Positions 1 to 12,407 of a DNA stretch of 64,000 nt are shown in pieces; the stretch's first letter is position 1; the number at the start of each line of letters is the position of its first letter. Origin of the DNA: Bagarius yarrelli. Taxonomy: Eukaryota > Chordata > Actinopteri > Siluriformes > Sisoridae. Where the stretch lies: NCBI GenBank assembly GCA_005784505.1, contig VCAZ01000021.1:3909308-3973307 (forward strand). Reading direction: 5' to 3'. The translations under genes and the position numbers were made by a program. The notes beneath the pieces are model-generated. The model ran no database searches and was not told the origin of the DNA. It saw only the letters and a list, made by a program, of their open reading frames with translations.

Positions 1-414
1 AATGGTTTCCAGTAGTAAAAACATAGACGGGGGTTGACTGCGAAGTACAAATACAGAGTATTAAACAAAAGCTGAGGATCATTTTAGGTTTAACTGCATC
101 TCTAGAAATGAATTTCGATTGTCTGAATTACACGACTATAGGTTTTATCTGCATTCACCCAGCATACCAAGATAGAAACTACATAGAAAAGAAACCACAA
201 TAGGTACGGAAATGATGTGCTTCGTAAATACCTTTGTGTGTGTTAATGTGAGGAGAAAAGCAGCAAGTCACATGTGCCACCCATAGACACCTACAAAAAA
301 ACAATATAATACAATACACGTATAAACACAACTGAGGTAGTGAAAACTTACTCTGTGAATAAGTTCCACAAAATAAGAGGCAAATCAAATATGACTTTGA
401 TATTTTCAGTAAAA

Positions 415-531
<117 letters not shown>

Positions 532-2445
532 ATTGTGCGCTTTCCCTTTTAACCATTAACCACACTTCCGGTAGCAGGTTCACCTCGATGCTAGCTGAGC
601 GTGCAGGTTAAATAAGCTAATAAACTATCTATAATTCATTTTCCTCTTTAAATGTTTTCTAGCAAGGAGATACTAATACAGGATGGGCTTGCTTGATTGA
701 GCGATTAAAGTCATAATCATTTATTTTTTTAAAAAACTGGGAAGACAAAAGAATGTATCACTTACCGGTTGACAGGTTCTTGCTAAAATACCAGACAAAA
801 ACCAAGGCAGTGTCTCGACGGGTTTCCTAGATTGTGAATTCTACGGTGGCCGCGAAGTCTGGAAAGGCGAAGTAAAAAAACACAGTCTGTTCAATTTTGA
901 TGCATTTTAAAAAGCTAGAAAATTATTTGTTTTTATATTATGAATGGAAAAGAAAATTGATTTTAAATGATGCAAATGGGTGGGGGCTTTTTTTTGTTTT
1001 ATCTTTTATAAACTTCCCCTGAGACAGACATTAGTATTAACATTTATGAATTGCTTATTCATATTTGCATAATGTTACTCCAAAGTATAAAGTGCCCTTA
1101 AAGTAAAAAAAAGTATTTTAGATCATTTATAGTTGCATATATTTTATACATTATCTTGACCCAATCATAAAACTTGTAATAAATTCATTTGTCCATGTTC
1201 TGTGGTTATCTGTTTTTTTTCTCATGGATTAGTAAATTTGCATTTTTCTTGCAGTTTCCCATCAACGTGTGCGAGACTGTTTCTATATGCAAAAAGCATG
1301 GACAGTTTCCACTATGGGATTGTGCCAGGCTGCAGACAGGGGGTTTTTCCTTTAACAATGAAACACCTTTGCTCCAACTGCCTCTGGTTCCATAGGTTTG
1401 AACAATGGGCCCCTTTTTTAATTGGTACTATGAGCATTTAAATGATGAATTTTTTTTTTGCTGTAATAAACAAATCACACACCAGGCAGTGGATGCTATC
1501 CATAATCAGTGAAAATGAAGAAATGTAGAATATATATGTATTATTTAAGTGATTTCCACCAATATTACTCCCGATATTTAAGCTTGGGTCCGTGTTAAAA
1601 TTGCATACGGCGCTGCACCACGAGGAGAGTTAAAGTTAGCAACAGCCCTTACAGGCAAAGTAGAAAAATGCACCATAGTACAACCTTATTTGATCAACTA
1701 AGTTGAGTACTAAATCAAACTTAGGTAGCAAAGATTTTGTTTGTAAAAATTCGGACTGTTTAAAAGTCCATAGACATGCATGGTAGGCTGATTAGCATGT
1801 CTAAATTGCCAGTAGTATGTTAATTGGTATGTGATTGCATGCATACCAATAATCCAGGATGTCCTTTATCTTGTGTCCTTGACCATGTGTAGAATAATTA
1901 TTACAGGAAATAAATAGGCAGAGTTGCCCATGGCTAATGTGTAAAAGTAAAATGTTCAAGTCTAAAAGCTTTTCTTTTCTTTTATTTTAACTTTATATAG
2001 CAGAAACAGTACACAGTAAAATGGTTTCCAGGACCATGGTACTACAAAAAACTACATCGTAGTTTTCATAAGAAATTGATATTTTACCCAGCAAGTAATG
2101 GTAGAAAGTACACTATATAGACAAAAGTATTGGGACACCTGACAATCATTTTCACGTGTTTTTAATACATTGTTTAAAAGTTCTCACTCTTACTCCTGTA
2201 ATAACCTCCAAACTACTGGTAATGCTTTGCAAGAGATTTGGAAGCATGACTTTGCAAGGATTTTTCCATTTAACCACAATAGCATTTACAACTTCAAGTC
2301 CTAATTTTGGGCAAGAGGGTCTGGGTGCGTTCAACATTCCAGTGTTTTTTCCAGTTGTTCTGTGGTGTTAAGGTCAGGGCTTTGCGCATTTCCACTTCAA
2401 CCATAACACACCATGTCTTTATGAAGCTCTGGATTTTTGTGCACA

Positions 2446-2695
2446 GAAGTGGTGGCGCAGTGGTTAAGGTGCTGAGTTGCTGAGCTGAAAACCAGAACCA
2501 CCTGAGTTCAAGCCCCACCACCAGCAAGCCAACCACTGTTGGGTCCTTGAGCAAGACCCTTAACCTTTCCTGCTCCAGGGGCACTGTATCATAGCTGACC
2601 CTGTGCTCTGACCCCAACTTACTAAGATGGGATATGCGAAAATGCATTTTATTGGCTCTGTACATGTCCCTTGCACAATGACAATGAAGTTGAAT
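2446..2695 (+). mobile_element. tRNA-derived SINE, type with 'ctgaccctg...ctctgacccca' tail
   Basis: The tRNA-like head (agtggtggcgcagtggttaag) and degenerate B box (gttcaagccccac) are followed by the 'gatatgcgaaaa' tail. This is a teleost SINE, not a functional tRNA gene. Confidence 0.75.
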
Positions 2696-2720
2696 ATTAT
2701 TGTCATACTGGAACAGTGTT

Positions 2721-2878
2721 TGTGGTTAAGGTGTTGGACTGATACCAGCAAGACCGGGGTTTGATTCCCAGCACCACCAAGCCACCACTGTGGGCCTCTG
2801 AGCAAGCCACTTAACCCCCCGATTGCTCAGTTGTATAAAAGAGAAAGATGTAAGTCGATCTGGATAAATGTTATAAAT
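2721..2878 (+). mobile_element. tRNA-derived SINE, 5'-truncated
   Basis: Starts inside the head (ggttaaggtgttggactgat), has the B-box-like gtttgattcccag, and ends in the 'gtaagtcgatctggataaat' tail. Confidence 0.75.
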
Positions 2879-3633
2879 GTGTATGGGCCTCTTAATTCCA
2901 ATGAACTACAAATTCTTTACAAATGTGTAATTTTAACTTTGTCCGGAAAAAAAACAACTTATATGTTTAATAAAATTATTTTTTAATTTAATTTTTAATT
3001 TTAATGAAACACAATTATAGTGTGTGTTGCTATGACACACTGAAGGCGATAGTGCCAATTTACTGTTAAAAACGTTGTGCTTAAAAAGGTAACTGCTGAT
3101 ACTTTTTAAAACAATTATAGTTTTCAAATAACATATATGTATGTATATATTTTATACATATATTCTAATTATATGTATATATTTTATAAATATATTCTAA
3201 ATATATATATTTATTATTTATGATAAAAAACGAGACCCATGCTAATTTATCTCTCATTCATAGCTTTGATGGCATTATAAGTCATTTACCAGATCGTGGC
3301 CCATTTTAGCTGACTTCACCCTACTGCAAATATGTTAATAAGCGAACGAATAAATGAAAAGCGTTTTTCATTCTTTTAGGACAGATTTCTTTTCATCAGA
3401 TGCTCAACTTTTATTTTGAAATGCATCTCTTCTGGGTGTTGTTGTTTTTTTTTCCCCGTGTCTGTGTGACTTCACACTATTTACACTGACTAGCTGATCG
3501 CTGTCTGGCTCTTCATGGCTTTTCATCCCAGAACAAGGCATCTGTGGTATTGAGGGAACTCGGTCTCGATCGTGGGTCGCATCGTCTCAGACACATTCTT
3601 AAGGATTAGTATTGGTGAAGTCTGGACTGAACC

Positions 3634-6600
3634 ATGCAGACGCGTCGTCTCTCGTCGTCACTGGCTGTTAGCGGCGAGGTGTCGCTTTCTTTCCAGGATG
3701 AGCTCGCTGCCACCATCCACCGAGCTTTCGAGGTGGCGGTGGAGATCGCGGTGGTGGAGGTCAGTAAGTTAGTGAACCAGGCGCTGGGGGATGTCCGCGA
3801 TCAGATGCAGGAGACGCTAAGGGAGAACACGTTCCTTAAGACGCGTCTGCAGTCCGCCGAGTCTAGAAAAGGTAGAAAGAGCACAAGCCCGTCTGCGCCT
3901 GTTGAGGAGGATGAGGACGACGATGATGATGATGATGATGATGATGAAGATGATGATCAAAGCGATTTCTCTCAGCGACACGAAAGCCAAACCAAGTGTG
4001 AGAGCCGATCCACGAGGAAAGCGGATAACAGCCCACCGGATCAGGAGGATGAGAAGATGTGTAAATATGACAGCAGCTCTGAACGACAGGACGAGTCTTT
4101 CTGTGAAATCCGTGAGGATGGAAGTGTTCGGTCACGTGACTTGAGCTCGGCATCCTTATCAGTTCAATGCCGTGATCTGAAATCAGGTAATCAATTAATT
4201 AAAGCTGTCAATCAATTAACCAATAAGCACAATGGGCGTGGCCTCAGAGATGCTACAGGTGGTTAGATGCAACACTTACACCATGCTTTGCTACCCTAAC
4301 TCTAACACCTCAAATCACAGACATTATAAACAATATCTTGCTCATGTTTATTTTAACTACCTTAATAGTAATGTGGGGCCTTAGGCAAAATCCCTGAGGA
4401 ATTTAATGGATGTGATTTTGACAACTTAGATAGGATCCTAGATTAATGTCCTTTGTCAATCCTGGCTCCACATTTCAATCAAACAATCATAAGCGTCTGA
4501 TGTCATCAGCGTGTTCCGACCAAACCCGCCTCAATCTATTTTTAAATCATTTTATCCATTGAAACCAAAATGTTATATTGTAAATATATTTATTTAATAA
4601 AAAATGAAATACATAAAAACTAAACTGAACAATTGTATCCAACATGTATGTGCTGATTAGTTAATGTGTGAACATTTCTCTTGCCTTTATGACCAAAAAT
4701 AGATGTGTGTGTGTGTGTGTGTGTGCAGTAAAATGTATTTAGGTGCGCATGCATGGAAAAAAAAGTTCATTTATAGATTTGTTTTTTTCAGTTTTATGGT
4801 TATAAAAATCTGTGATCGTTAAATTTGAAAAGCTTAAATAAAAGAAATGTACACCCTGTTTTATAGTAATAATTTTTTATAGGTTTACTGTTTCAGAATA
4901 TTTTACATTCAGTTGTACACTAGTGTTCAGTGTTAATTGTAAATTGTTCTAGAAATAATACATTTCTCAGCCAGTAAGATATTTTTCAGCGTTTACTCAG
5001 TTAAAGTTTTTAAGTTTGTTTGAGGAGAACACAAAGCGGGTTTGAAAGACACACACTGATGACATCAGATGGTTATAACTGGTTGGTTGAAATATGGATT
5101 CCGGATCAACAAAGGATGTTAATCCAGGATCACATCCTACTTTGCAAAATCACGACCACCTTATGTATTAGGAACTACCGATGAGTTTTAAATTGAATGA
5201 AAACTATGATTCTTTAGTCATTTATTTTGTACTAATAAAGAATCAAATATTTTGCAAATGCAGTCCTGTACTATACATAATGATGCCATGAGTTTTGCCA
5301 CAAAATATAATAACTGGTAAGCAGGTGTAAGCACCGGTCGTTTTTCAGTCTGCTGTGTAAAACGTCACAGTTGCTGTTATTAGTTCTGGAGGTACGAGTG
5401 TGTAAGATCTGTCGTGTGGAAATATCTGTTCTAAATGTCTGTTATTGACTGAACAGATTATCGACTGTTTATGTCGCTGCACTACAAAAATAAGGGTTTC
5501 TGCACACACACTACTAGCAAACCCATTATTGTGTATTTCTAAAAATATTGCCACAAATTTGGCACACAGTTGTCTGGGATGTCTGTAATTCAAAGGCGTT
5601 CTGATTACCCTTTACTCAAACCAAGAGGCAAAATCACTGTTACTGCATGAAAATGCCCCTGAGCTTAATAAGGACATACTGTGTTATAGTTGTTATAAGG
5701 AAAAAAAACCCACCATCTGTGCCACTAACACTTGTGATCAATTTGGAAAATTCCCACAGCCAATATTGTACACTTTGTGGAAGACCGTAAGGCATAGGGT
5801 GGGTATTGGGACAGGGCCTAATTCTGGGAAAAAAAGGTTGGTCAAAAAACACATGGATGTGACAGTCAGGTGTCTAAAAACGTCTGGCTGTATAGTTTGT
5901 AGTAAGCTAATCAAGTTTACCATCATGTTGCGTTCACAGGTCCAACACATGAATCTCTTCTTCCAGAGAATCAACAGACGGCACAGCATAGCCAAGATAT
6001 TCACAGTGACCAGAATGCCCCATCTGTCGAGCAGTCGGTCTGCAAGAAAGAGGAGGACCTGGAACCACAGCTGGGTGACGCCTCTGGTGAAGATGATCAT
6101 GACGACGAGAATCATCTGGCTGAGGAGGAGGAGGAGGAGGAGGAAGAGGAAGATGAGGAAGATGACATCAGGCCCAGCTGCAGCTTTAACTCGGAGCATG
6201 GTGATGAGTTTGAGGCAGACAGACTTTCCCTGGTTCAGTCTAAACTGCTGGAGGACTGGAGGCCTGATCCAGAGGTCTCACAAAGCCAACAGAATGAGAA
6301 TGCAAATGCTGGACCCAGCTGTAGTCTTGGTAAGAAGTCTTTATCTGGCTTTGGTCTTTCTAAATAGGCTTTTCACGCACTGTGTTTGGACACCTATGTT
6401 TGTTTTAAAGTGCGTTTATTGTACACAATGATCAGACAGATCCTCAGGATTATTTAGAAGATAAAATTATTTCTCATAATAATTTCAGTGAATAAAAAAA
6501 GCTATCATGCAATTGTTTATATGAATGTATCTTCTGGGATCTTTATAGAATTTAAGGAAGCATTTTATAATAACACATATATAATATGGGTTATAAATAT

Positions 6601-8845
6601 AAAAAGATCACAACCCTGCTGTTATTGCCACACATCTTAGCTGCTTCCTCAGTTCTACTAAAAAGTGGAAAATCCCTGCTATTAATACACTAAGTACATT
6701 CACACATTTGCCGTCATGAGATAAGCGTGATACAGAGGTGAAAAGCTGAAGGATAAATATTTCAGTATGACATTGCATGTGACCGATTAGTGCAGAATTC
6801 ATTTAGGTTTGCGGTTTAGTTGTCAGAAACGATAATTTTGGTAAGCAAGATCTGTGAAAATAAAACCTACACACTGACCTCAGCAGATAGTTTGTACTGA
6901 TTGGGGTGGGGGGGCAGTTTATATGATCAGAAATGTGTACGCATTACTTCTTTTTACAGTAACCGAGTTAAATGCTGTTATGACCCGTCAGTTACTTGGA
7001 ATCACTATTCTCTCTCTTAATGTCATCGTTATATGTACTAACTTATAGCTCGGCTAATACTTCAGGTTAGCTTTCTGATTTAGATTATTATATACTGCCA
7101 ATGAGTTACGTGAGGTATTCAAAGGTATTGAATAAAATAGCATTAAAAACAAGGGCTGCACAATGTATCGTTTCCACATCGGCATCGCGATGTGTGCGCA
7201 GTAAAGTGGGGGTTATATATGACTGCTATAACAAACTCCACTAAGGCGAGACATACAGAACCCAAGTGCATGTGTGTATTTACACAGTAACTAATTACAA
7301 AAACACCAGACAAACATGAACTAAACTTAACTTAACTTAAACACGCGCTACAAATACACACAGAACACATTAACCAATCGAGACACACATGAACACAATC
7401 ACAAACACAGGACTAAACAACCAGTAAGAACCCAACACAAGGACCAGGAAAATCACATGACAGGAAACAGGAAGTAAACGAGAACATAGCATAGCTTAGC
7501 CTAGACACAACAAAACAATAAACATGAAACAAGATCAACATAAACAATAACAAAACAGAAAAACAGGAAACCAAAAACCCCAGACGTTACAACTGCATTA
7601 CAGTCATGTGATTTGCAAAGTTTAACAATAAAATGACAGTTTCACATTTGCACATTGTTTTAATTTATTACTGTGTAAACATTTCAAGCAAGTTCAATGC
7701 ATTCAGGTGCAAAAAAAAGCATCACTTTTGTAGCTTTAACAAAGATTTATACAGTGAAGACTTTGCAGTGTGGTTTTTTGATGATTTAATTTCTCTGTCC
7801 AGGAAAACATAAAGCAGTGTTTATTTCATTTAAATCTTTGTTTTATTATCATTTCTGTATTATATTTCACACAGACTCACCTTAATCATTCTAAAATAAT
7901 ACATTCTTTATACTTTTTGTATATTGCAATATAGTTAATTTTTTTCCAATGTTGTGCAGTCCTGCTACACACTGTGTATTAACGTTATATACTTTTTCTG
8001 TTAGGTGTCGATATCATTTTATTTACCTTAACCAAAAATCTTTTTTTTTTTTTTCAGACTAGGTAAAAAGATATTCTCAAACAAATGTGTCTGTTCTTGT
8101 AGACCTTTAGATCCCCAGCATTCTCTCAGTACTCTGGAGTACTCTGTGTATTATACTGCTTTGTTTGTGTTTCCGGGATAACACTGCTACTGATGTTTTA
8201 ATAAGTAAAAAAAATATATATCTGATAGATTAAAAGCAAAACTGTGTTTTCTCGTCTTTAGATGCTCCAAACATGATCACTGCACATGTTGGTGGTAATT
8301 CCGGCTTTCCTGTCTCCTTCGATGCTCTCTATCAATCAGTAGCGAGAACTCATCTTGTCCATCCTGCTGCTCCAACTGACGATATCCACATGAGGACAAA
8401 CGTCCCCACCAGGATTCACCAGTGCAAAATCTGTGGCCATTCGTTTAGTCGGGCGAGTGATTTACGCAGACATCACAGTCACCGGCACAGAGTAAGAGCA
8501 GCTAATCCGGTCAAAGCAGGAAGCGCAGGGAGACCCGTCAAACAGCAGCTGTTTCCTCCAGGCTGTAGCCCGTACCACTGCAACGAATGCGGCCGGGACT
8601 TCAACCGCATGGAGAACCTTAAGACGCATTTGCGCATACACACCGGAGAACGTCCGTACTCTTGTTCTGTGTGTGGGGTACGGTTCCGGCACTCAGGGGC
8701 TCTTACACGCCACTTCCGTATCCACACGGGTGAAAAGCCGTACGTGTGCGGGCAATGCGGGAAACGATTCCGGAACTGCGGCGGCCTGCGTTTCCACCAG
8801 AAATCCCACACTTCAGACAGACACATGGTTTTAAATTGTGTTTAA
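3634..8845 (+). CDS. C2H2 zinc-finger protein with four fingers, 508 aa, three exons
   Basis: Exons 3634-4186, 5940-6329 and 8262-8845 join in phase 1 at both junctions (G|GT and G|AT codons) with GT-AG introns. The result is 508 residues and a TAA stop. Residues about 20-75 form a hydrophobic then coiled-coil segment (ending KTRLQSAESRK), like the N-termini of many teleost zinc-finger proteins. Exon 1 then carries an Asp-rich run and exon 2 a Glu-rich run. C2H2 fingers start at Cys369, 421, 449 and 477. The first is spaced apart. Fingers 2-4 are joined by canonical TGERPY and TGEKPY linkers, which indicates sequence-specific DNA binding in the nucleus. No KRAB, BTB or SCAN domain is visible. 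I could not assign an orthologue. The start at 3634 (accATGc) is the first in-frame ATG. AATAAA lies at 9012-9017. Confidence 0.88.
3922..3960 (+). repeat. GAT trinucleotide run coding for poly-Asp
   Basis: In-frame GAT/GAC/GAA repeats inside exon 1 of the zinc-finger gene, encoding about 17 consecutive acidic residues. Confidence 0.9.
4187..5939 (+). other. Intron 1 of the zinc-finger gene
   Basis: Holds a long-terminal-inverted-repeat element (4411-5158), a short GT microsatellite (4705-4727) and a 3' fragment of a DNA element near 5838-5905 (acatggatgtgacagtcagg). No exon is supported; the ORF around 5766-5930 runs through repeat and intron into exon 2 in a wrong frame. Confidence 0.6.
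4411..5158. mobile_element. MITE-like element with long imperfect terminal inverted repeats
   Basis: About 4411-4540 (gatcctagattaatgtcctt ... ctgatgtcatcagcgtg) is matched in reverse complement by about 5027-5158 (gatgacatcagatgg ... gttaatccaggatc). The arms are about 130 bp and roughly 75-80% identical by eye, with about 490 bp between them. Confidence 0.6.
7152..7963. mobile_element. hAT-like MITE carrying a nested solo LTR
   Basis: The left end agggctgcacaatgtatcg matches the reverse complement of the right end (ttgtgcagtcct), giving the terminal repeat AGGRCTGCACAA. Removing the insert at 7227-7591 leaves an element of about 440 bp. Confidence 0.65.
7227..7591 (-). mobile_element. Solo LTR, Gypsy-like, with 5-bp target duplication
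   Basis: 365 bp flanked on both sides by ACTGC (7222-7226 and 7592-7596). On the minus strand it begins TGTAACGTCTGGGG and ends GTTTGTTATA, an apparent decay of a TG...TTACA Gypsy LTR end. No internal retroelement sequence is present, so the internal region was probably lost by LTR-LTR recombination. Confidence 0.7.
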
Positions 8846-9011
8846 AATAATCTTTAGCAGAATCTTGATCGTTTTACCTCAATTTATAAAACAGAATTTT
8901 TCTCAAAAACCCATGTTTAAAAAGTCACTTATTTTTAGGATTTGCAGGAAGTATTCGATTGTTTCGTGAAGGATTTCATCAATGTTGTAAGCTGTTCAAT
9001 CTGTAGGATGT

Positions 9012-9017
9012 AATAAA
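9012..9017 (+). terminator. Poly(A) signal of the zinc-finger gene
   Basis: AATAAA 167 bp downstream of the stop codon, with a GT-rich stretch just after (gtttgtgtgagttgtt). Confidence 0.6.
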
Positions 9018-9179
9018 GTTTGTGTGAGTTGTTCCATATCGAATGGTGATGATGCGTGTTAGAAATAACAGTGTTGGGAAATTACGTTAGTGCACTCAGT
9101 GGCTCCGTCCAAAAATGTATAAAACTTGGGTAACTATGTACTACGTTAAAGTAATGTAAGTAAGCCATGTTTACACTGA

Positions 9180-9340
9180 CTTACATTTACAGCATTTGGC
9201 AGACGTCCTTATCCAGAGCAAGTTACATTTATTTCTTTTATACAACTGAGCAATTGGTGGTTGAGGGCCTTACTCAGGGGCCCAACATTGGTAGCTTGGT
9301 GGAGCTAACGTCTTAACCATGAGCCACCACTTGTGACATA
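9180..9340 (-). mobile_element. tRNA-derived SINE
   Basis: Reverse orientation: cagcatttggcagacgtcct at the left, and the tRNA-like head complement (taaccatgagccaccacttg) at the right. Confidence 0.8.
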
Positions 9341-10341
9341 TGAGATAACAGCAATTTAAAGTTGTATAACGTTTAACTTAAATAATGTTAAAGTGAAATT
9401 TGCCTACAAGAAACAAAGTTGTTTCCTTAAAAGCATTTGAAAAAGTACTGTGTTGCCGTTTTCCGCCACTTTAGCATTTGATAAGTTGTCTCTCGCATGG
9501 GCTCATGGGACGATAAAGTGTACATCATATGCGTACTTCAAAATCCTGGCGAAGTAGTAGGTCATCCAGGAATGTTTCGCATGCTGCATTTCAGACATAC
9601 TACGTGCCTGGCATACTCAATCTTGCATACTATATATAAAAGTATTCGATTTAGGGCGGGGCCATTGATTAAAATGTGCACTTTTCAAGTTGTACATGTA
9701 TGTGTCTCAAATAAATGCTTCATTTGTGGTAGCTTTGCTGGCTAACAGTTTACAACAAAAGCTATATCACAAAATAAGTTATTTAACCCAATTTTTTTAC
9801 ATTGCAGAGTTAAGTGATGGTATGGCAAACGAATGACTGTATTGGATTTGCAAGAAATGTGTTCTGTAGCAACGTTTTGCAAAATGATGATATGCAAAAC
9901 CAAATCTAACCTACTGTTTATGGGACAAAAGGCCAGAGTTATTTAATTCCATTTCTGCCTCATGTCAGTTATGTAAAACTGTATGTAGTCATACAAGCAA
10001 GTAGTTAAATTGTGACGTGTTTGGAAAATATGCATATAACGACATAGAAAACTTTAAGAATGATTAAAAAAAAATGTTTATTATAACCTTTCAGTTTACT
10101 TCCCTCTCATGTTAAATCATTTCCTTTTTCTGTTGTATTTTCCTTTTTTCTATATTTATATAAGGGAGTATGAGTTAACCATTGCTGACAATGACAACAA
10201 TATAATGTGGGCATGGATATCAACATGAACGTTTAATAAATTTAGAAATCAAATTTTTTCAACTGAGTATGTTTTGGGTTTTCTGTAGCTGAAGGTTTTA
10301 GCGCATATTATGTATTCTGGCATCTTACATACATTTTATTA

Positions 10342-10527
10342 CATTACATTTACGGCATTTAGCAGACCCCCTTAGCCAGAGTGACTTTTATTCATCTCCT
10401 TTATACAACTGAGCAATTATGGGTTAAGGGCCTTGCCCAGCCGTGGTAACTTGGTGGTGCTGGGAATTCAAGCTACAATCTTTCAATTAGCAGTCCAACA
10501 CCTTAACAGCTGTGTTACCCTTTCCCT
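10342..10527 (-). mobile_element. tRNA-derived SINE
   Basis: Reverse copy with the tail complement acatttacggcatttagcag and a B-box complement near 10465. Confidence 0.75.
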
Positions 10528-11049
10528 CATCTTATATAACACAGGCGTATACACCATATGGTCGAAAGTACTTTTTATGTAAATGTAAATTCTTTTTTTT
10601 AGGAAGAACAGACTCCGATGTGCAAAAGTATTATTTTTGTGTAGCATTACAAATTACAGGAAAACACACAAAACCAGCAGGTGATGAGCTCAAAGGTTCA
10701 ATGGTAAATAACACCCTTAAGGCACAGGCACATCTGTGCACACATCTTTACACAGCACTTCTTTCCATCCCTAAGGTGCACTGTGTAAAAATCATGAATA
10801 ATGCAGGGATGAATAATGCAATATAACACACGTAATTAATTCAGGCATGAGCTACCAATATATAAGTGGTATAGTATTTGCTATAGTCCTAGTATAATGT
10901 TACAGAGTTATTTATATACTATTATACATTGTATAGTTGGAATAGTATACTGCTTTAGTCAACATCAGTTTATGGGTTTGTTAAATAACCAAGATTGAAG
11001 ATTTGATTTAGAAATGTCTGTGTGGGGTCCAACATAAAACCTTTAATGA

Positions 11050-11226
11050 TTTACATTTATATTCATTCACTGCATTTGGCAGACGCCCTTATCCAGAGCG
11101 ACTTACATTTATCTTTATACAACTGAGCAACTGAGGGTTAAGGGCCTTGCTTAGGGGCCCAGCAATGGTGGCTTGGTGGAGCTGAGAATTGAACCCACAA
11201 TCCTCACCATGAGCCACCACTTCCCG
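11050..11226 (-). mobile_element. tRNA-derived SINE
   Basis: Reverse copy with the tail gcatttggcagacgccctta and the head complement ccatgagccaccacttcccg. Confidence 0.8.
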
Positions 11227-12003
11227 TTTCTCCATACAGACTTTAGAGTTCGTTAACAACCCGAAGTATTTTCTACCTGTTTAAGATGATTATGCAAATG
11301 ATCATAATATAACATGTTTTGTCTATTTATTGTACTTGACCGACGTTCAAATATCGTTATTATAAACAGTTGACTTAATAGGCAGGATGTGGAATCCACA
11401 TGTGGTACATGCAAAACAAACATTTTGCATAATCTGTGGAGTGACTTAACAACTGTTTATTACACATGTGCAAGAGGTGGTCATGAAAATTGTAATGAAA
11501 GCAAACATAGGTCATAAGCTTAGTGCTTAGTCCTACATATTCTCCATCCAAGTCGAGGTGAAACACTTCTTCTAATGATAGATGGACTTTTCGGAAGAAG
11601 TCACTGGGTGTGGGTGTAGGGGTATGAGGCAGAATTTTGTACCCACAAGTTTCACCGTTGTTTAAACTGAATAGGCTGACGCAAACCCACTTTGTGAGCA
11701 TTTTTGGTTTTGAACCTTTAGTAGCATTATGTAGTACTAAACCAGGGTTTTTTTCGTGTACAGACCTTTTTTTAGACACATAATCTGGCAAATAATTTCA
11801 GTTTTTCCATACGAAAATACAAATTTTACAACTGTCCCTTGTAACTAGACAGATGCCACATGAGCTTGCATCACATTTTCCTAAGCAACCAGTACACATA
11901 TATTACAGTTTTTTTTCCTTACCATGTACATGGTAATATGTGAGCAGACTAGCAAGTCGATTAAGATCCAGTGACAAATCATGATAAAATCTTTTAAGGA
12001 TTG

Positions 12004-12200
12004 GGGAAGTGGTAGCTCAGTGGTTAAGGTGTTGGCCTCATACCTGGAAGACTGGGGGTCGATTTCCAGCACCAAGAAGCCACCACTGATAGGCTCCTGA
12101 GTGAGGCCCTTAATCCCAATTTGCTTAGTTTTATAAAATAAGAGAGAAATGTAAGTCGCTCTGGGTAAGGGCGTCTGCCAAATGCTGTAAATGTAATTGT
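12004..12200 (+). mobile_element. tRNA-derived SINE, near full length
   Basis: The head agtggtagctcagtggttaa, box gggtcgatttccagcacc and tail gtaagtcgctctgggtaagg are all present. Confidence 0.85.
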
Positions 12201-12272
12201 GAAATCATGTGATGCTTTACATATAAAGTCACATACAATGCCCAAGGCAAGTTGGATCATGACTGACCCTGT

Positions 12273-12407
12273 CAGGGGGGCCACTAGTAATTTTGAGCCC
12301 TAAAAAATAATTTTAATTACATTACTGCTAGGGTTAACAATAAAACACCAACAAAGTATGTAGGCCTTTAAAATTAGCCTAACTTTCCCCTCTTAGCAGC
12401 GCCCCTG
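12273..12407. mobile_element. Short hAT-type MITE with 8-bp target duplication
   Basis: 135 bp starting CAGGGGGGCC and ending GCGCCCCTG, flanked by identical GACCCTGT (12265-12272 and 12408-12415). It splits a SINE tail; removing it and one GACCCTGT restores the family's usual tail. Confidence 0.75.

Larger units (their letters stand above)
2111..2935 (+). mobile_element. Non-autonomous DNA element fragment, split by two SINEs
   Basis: It begins with the terminal motif cactatatagacaaaagt and continues with body sequence common in teleosts (tatgggcctcttaattccaa near 2884). SINEs at 2446-2695 and 2721-2878 interrupt it. The 3' terminal repeat is not recognisable. Related fragments lie at 5838, 24984, 28040, 43449, 44570 and 58330. 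Confidence 0.6.
6330..8261 (+). other. Intron 2 of the zinc-finger gene
   Basis: Contains a hAT-like MITE (7152-7963) with a solo LTR nested inside it. The rest is AT-rich and featureless. Confidence 0.6.

Noticed and set aside
1189..1441. Exon-like ORF after a good acceptor (ttcttgcag at 1248)
   Set aside because: No donor in frame, no family recognised, and two frames are equally open.
2294..2805. Minus-strand ORFs
   Set aside because: They lie over two SINEs.
5766..6431. 221-codon + strand ORF
   Set aside because: It runs in a wrong frame through intron and exon 2 of the zinc-finger gene.
12004..12080. tRNA gene
   Set aside because: The A and B boxes are degenerate, and it continues into the SINE body and tail.
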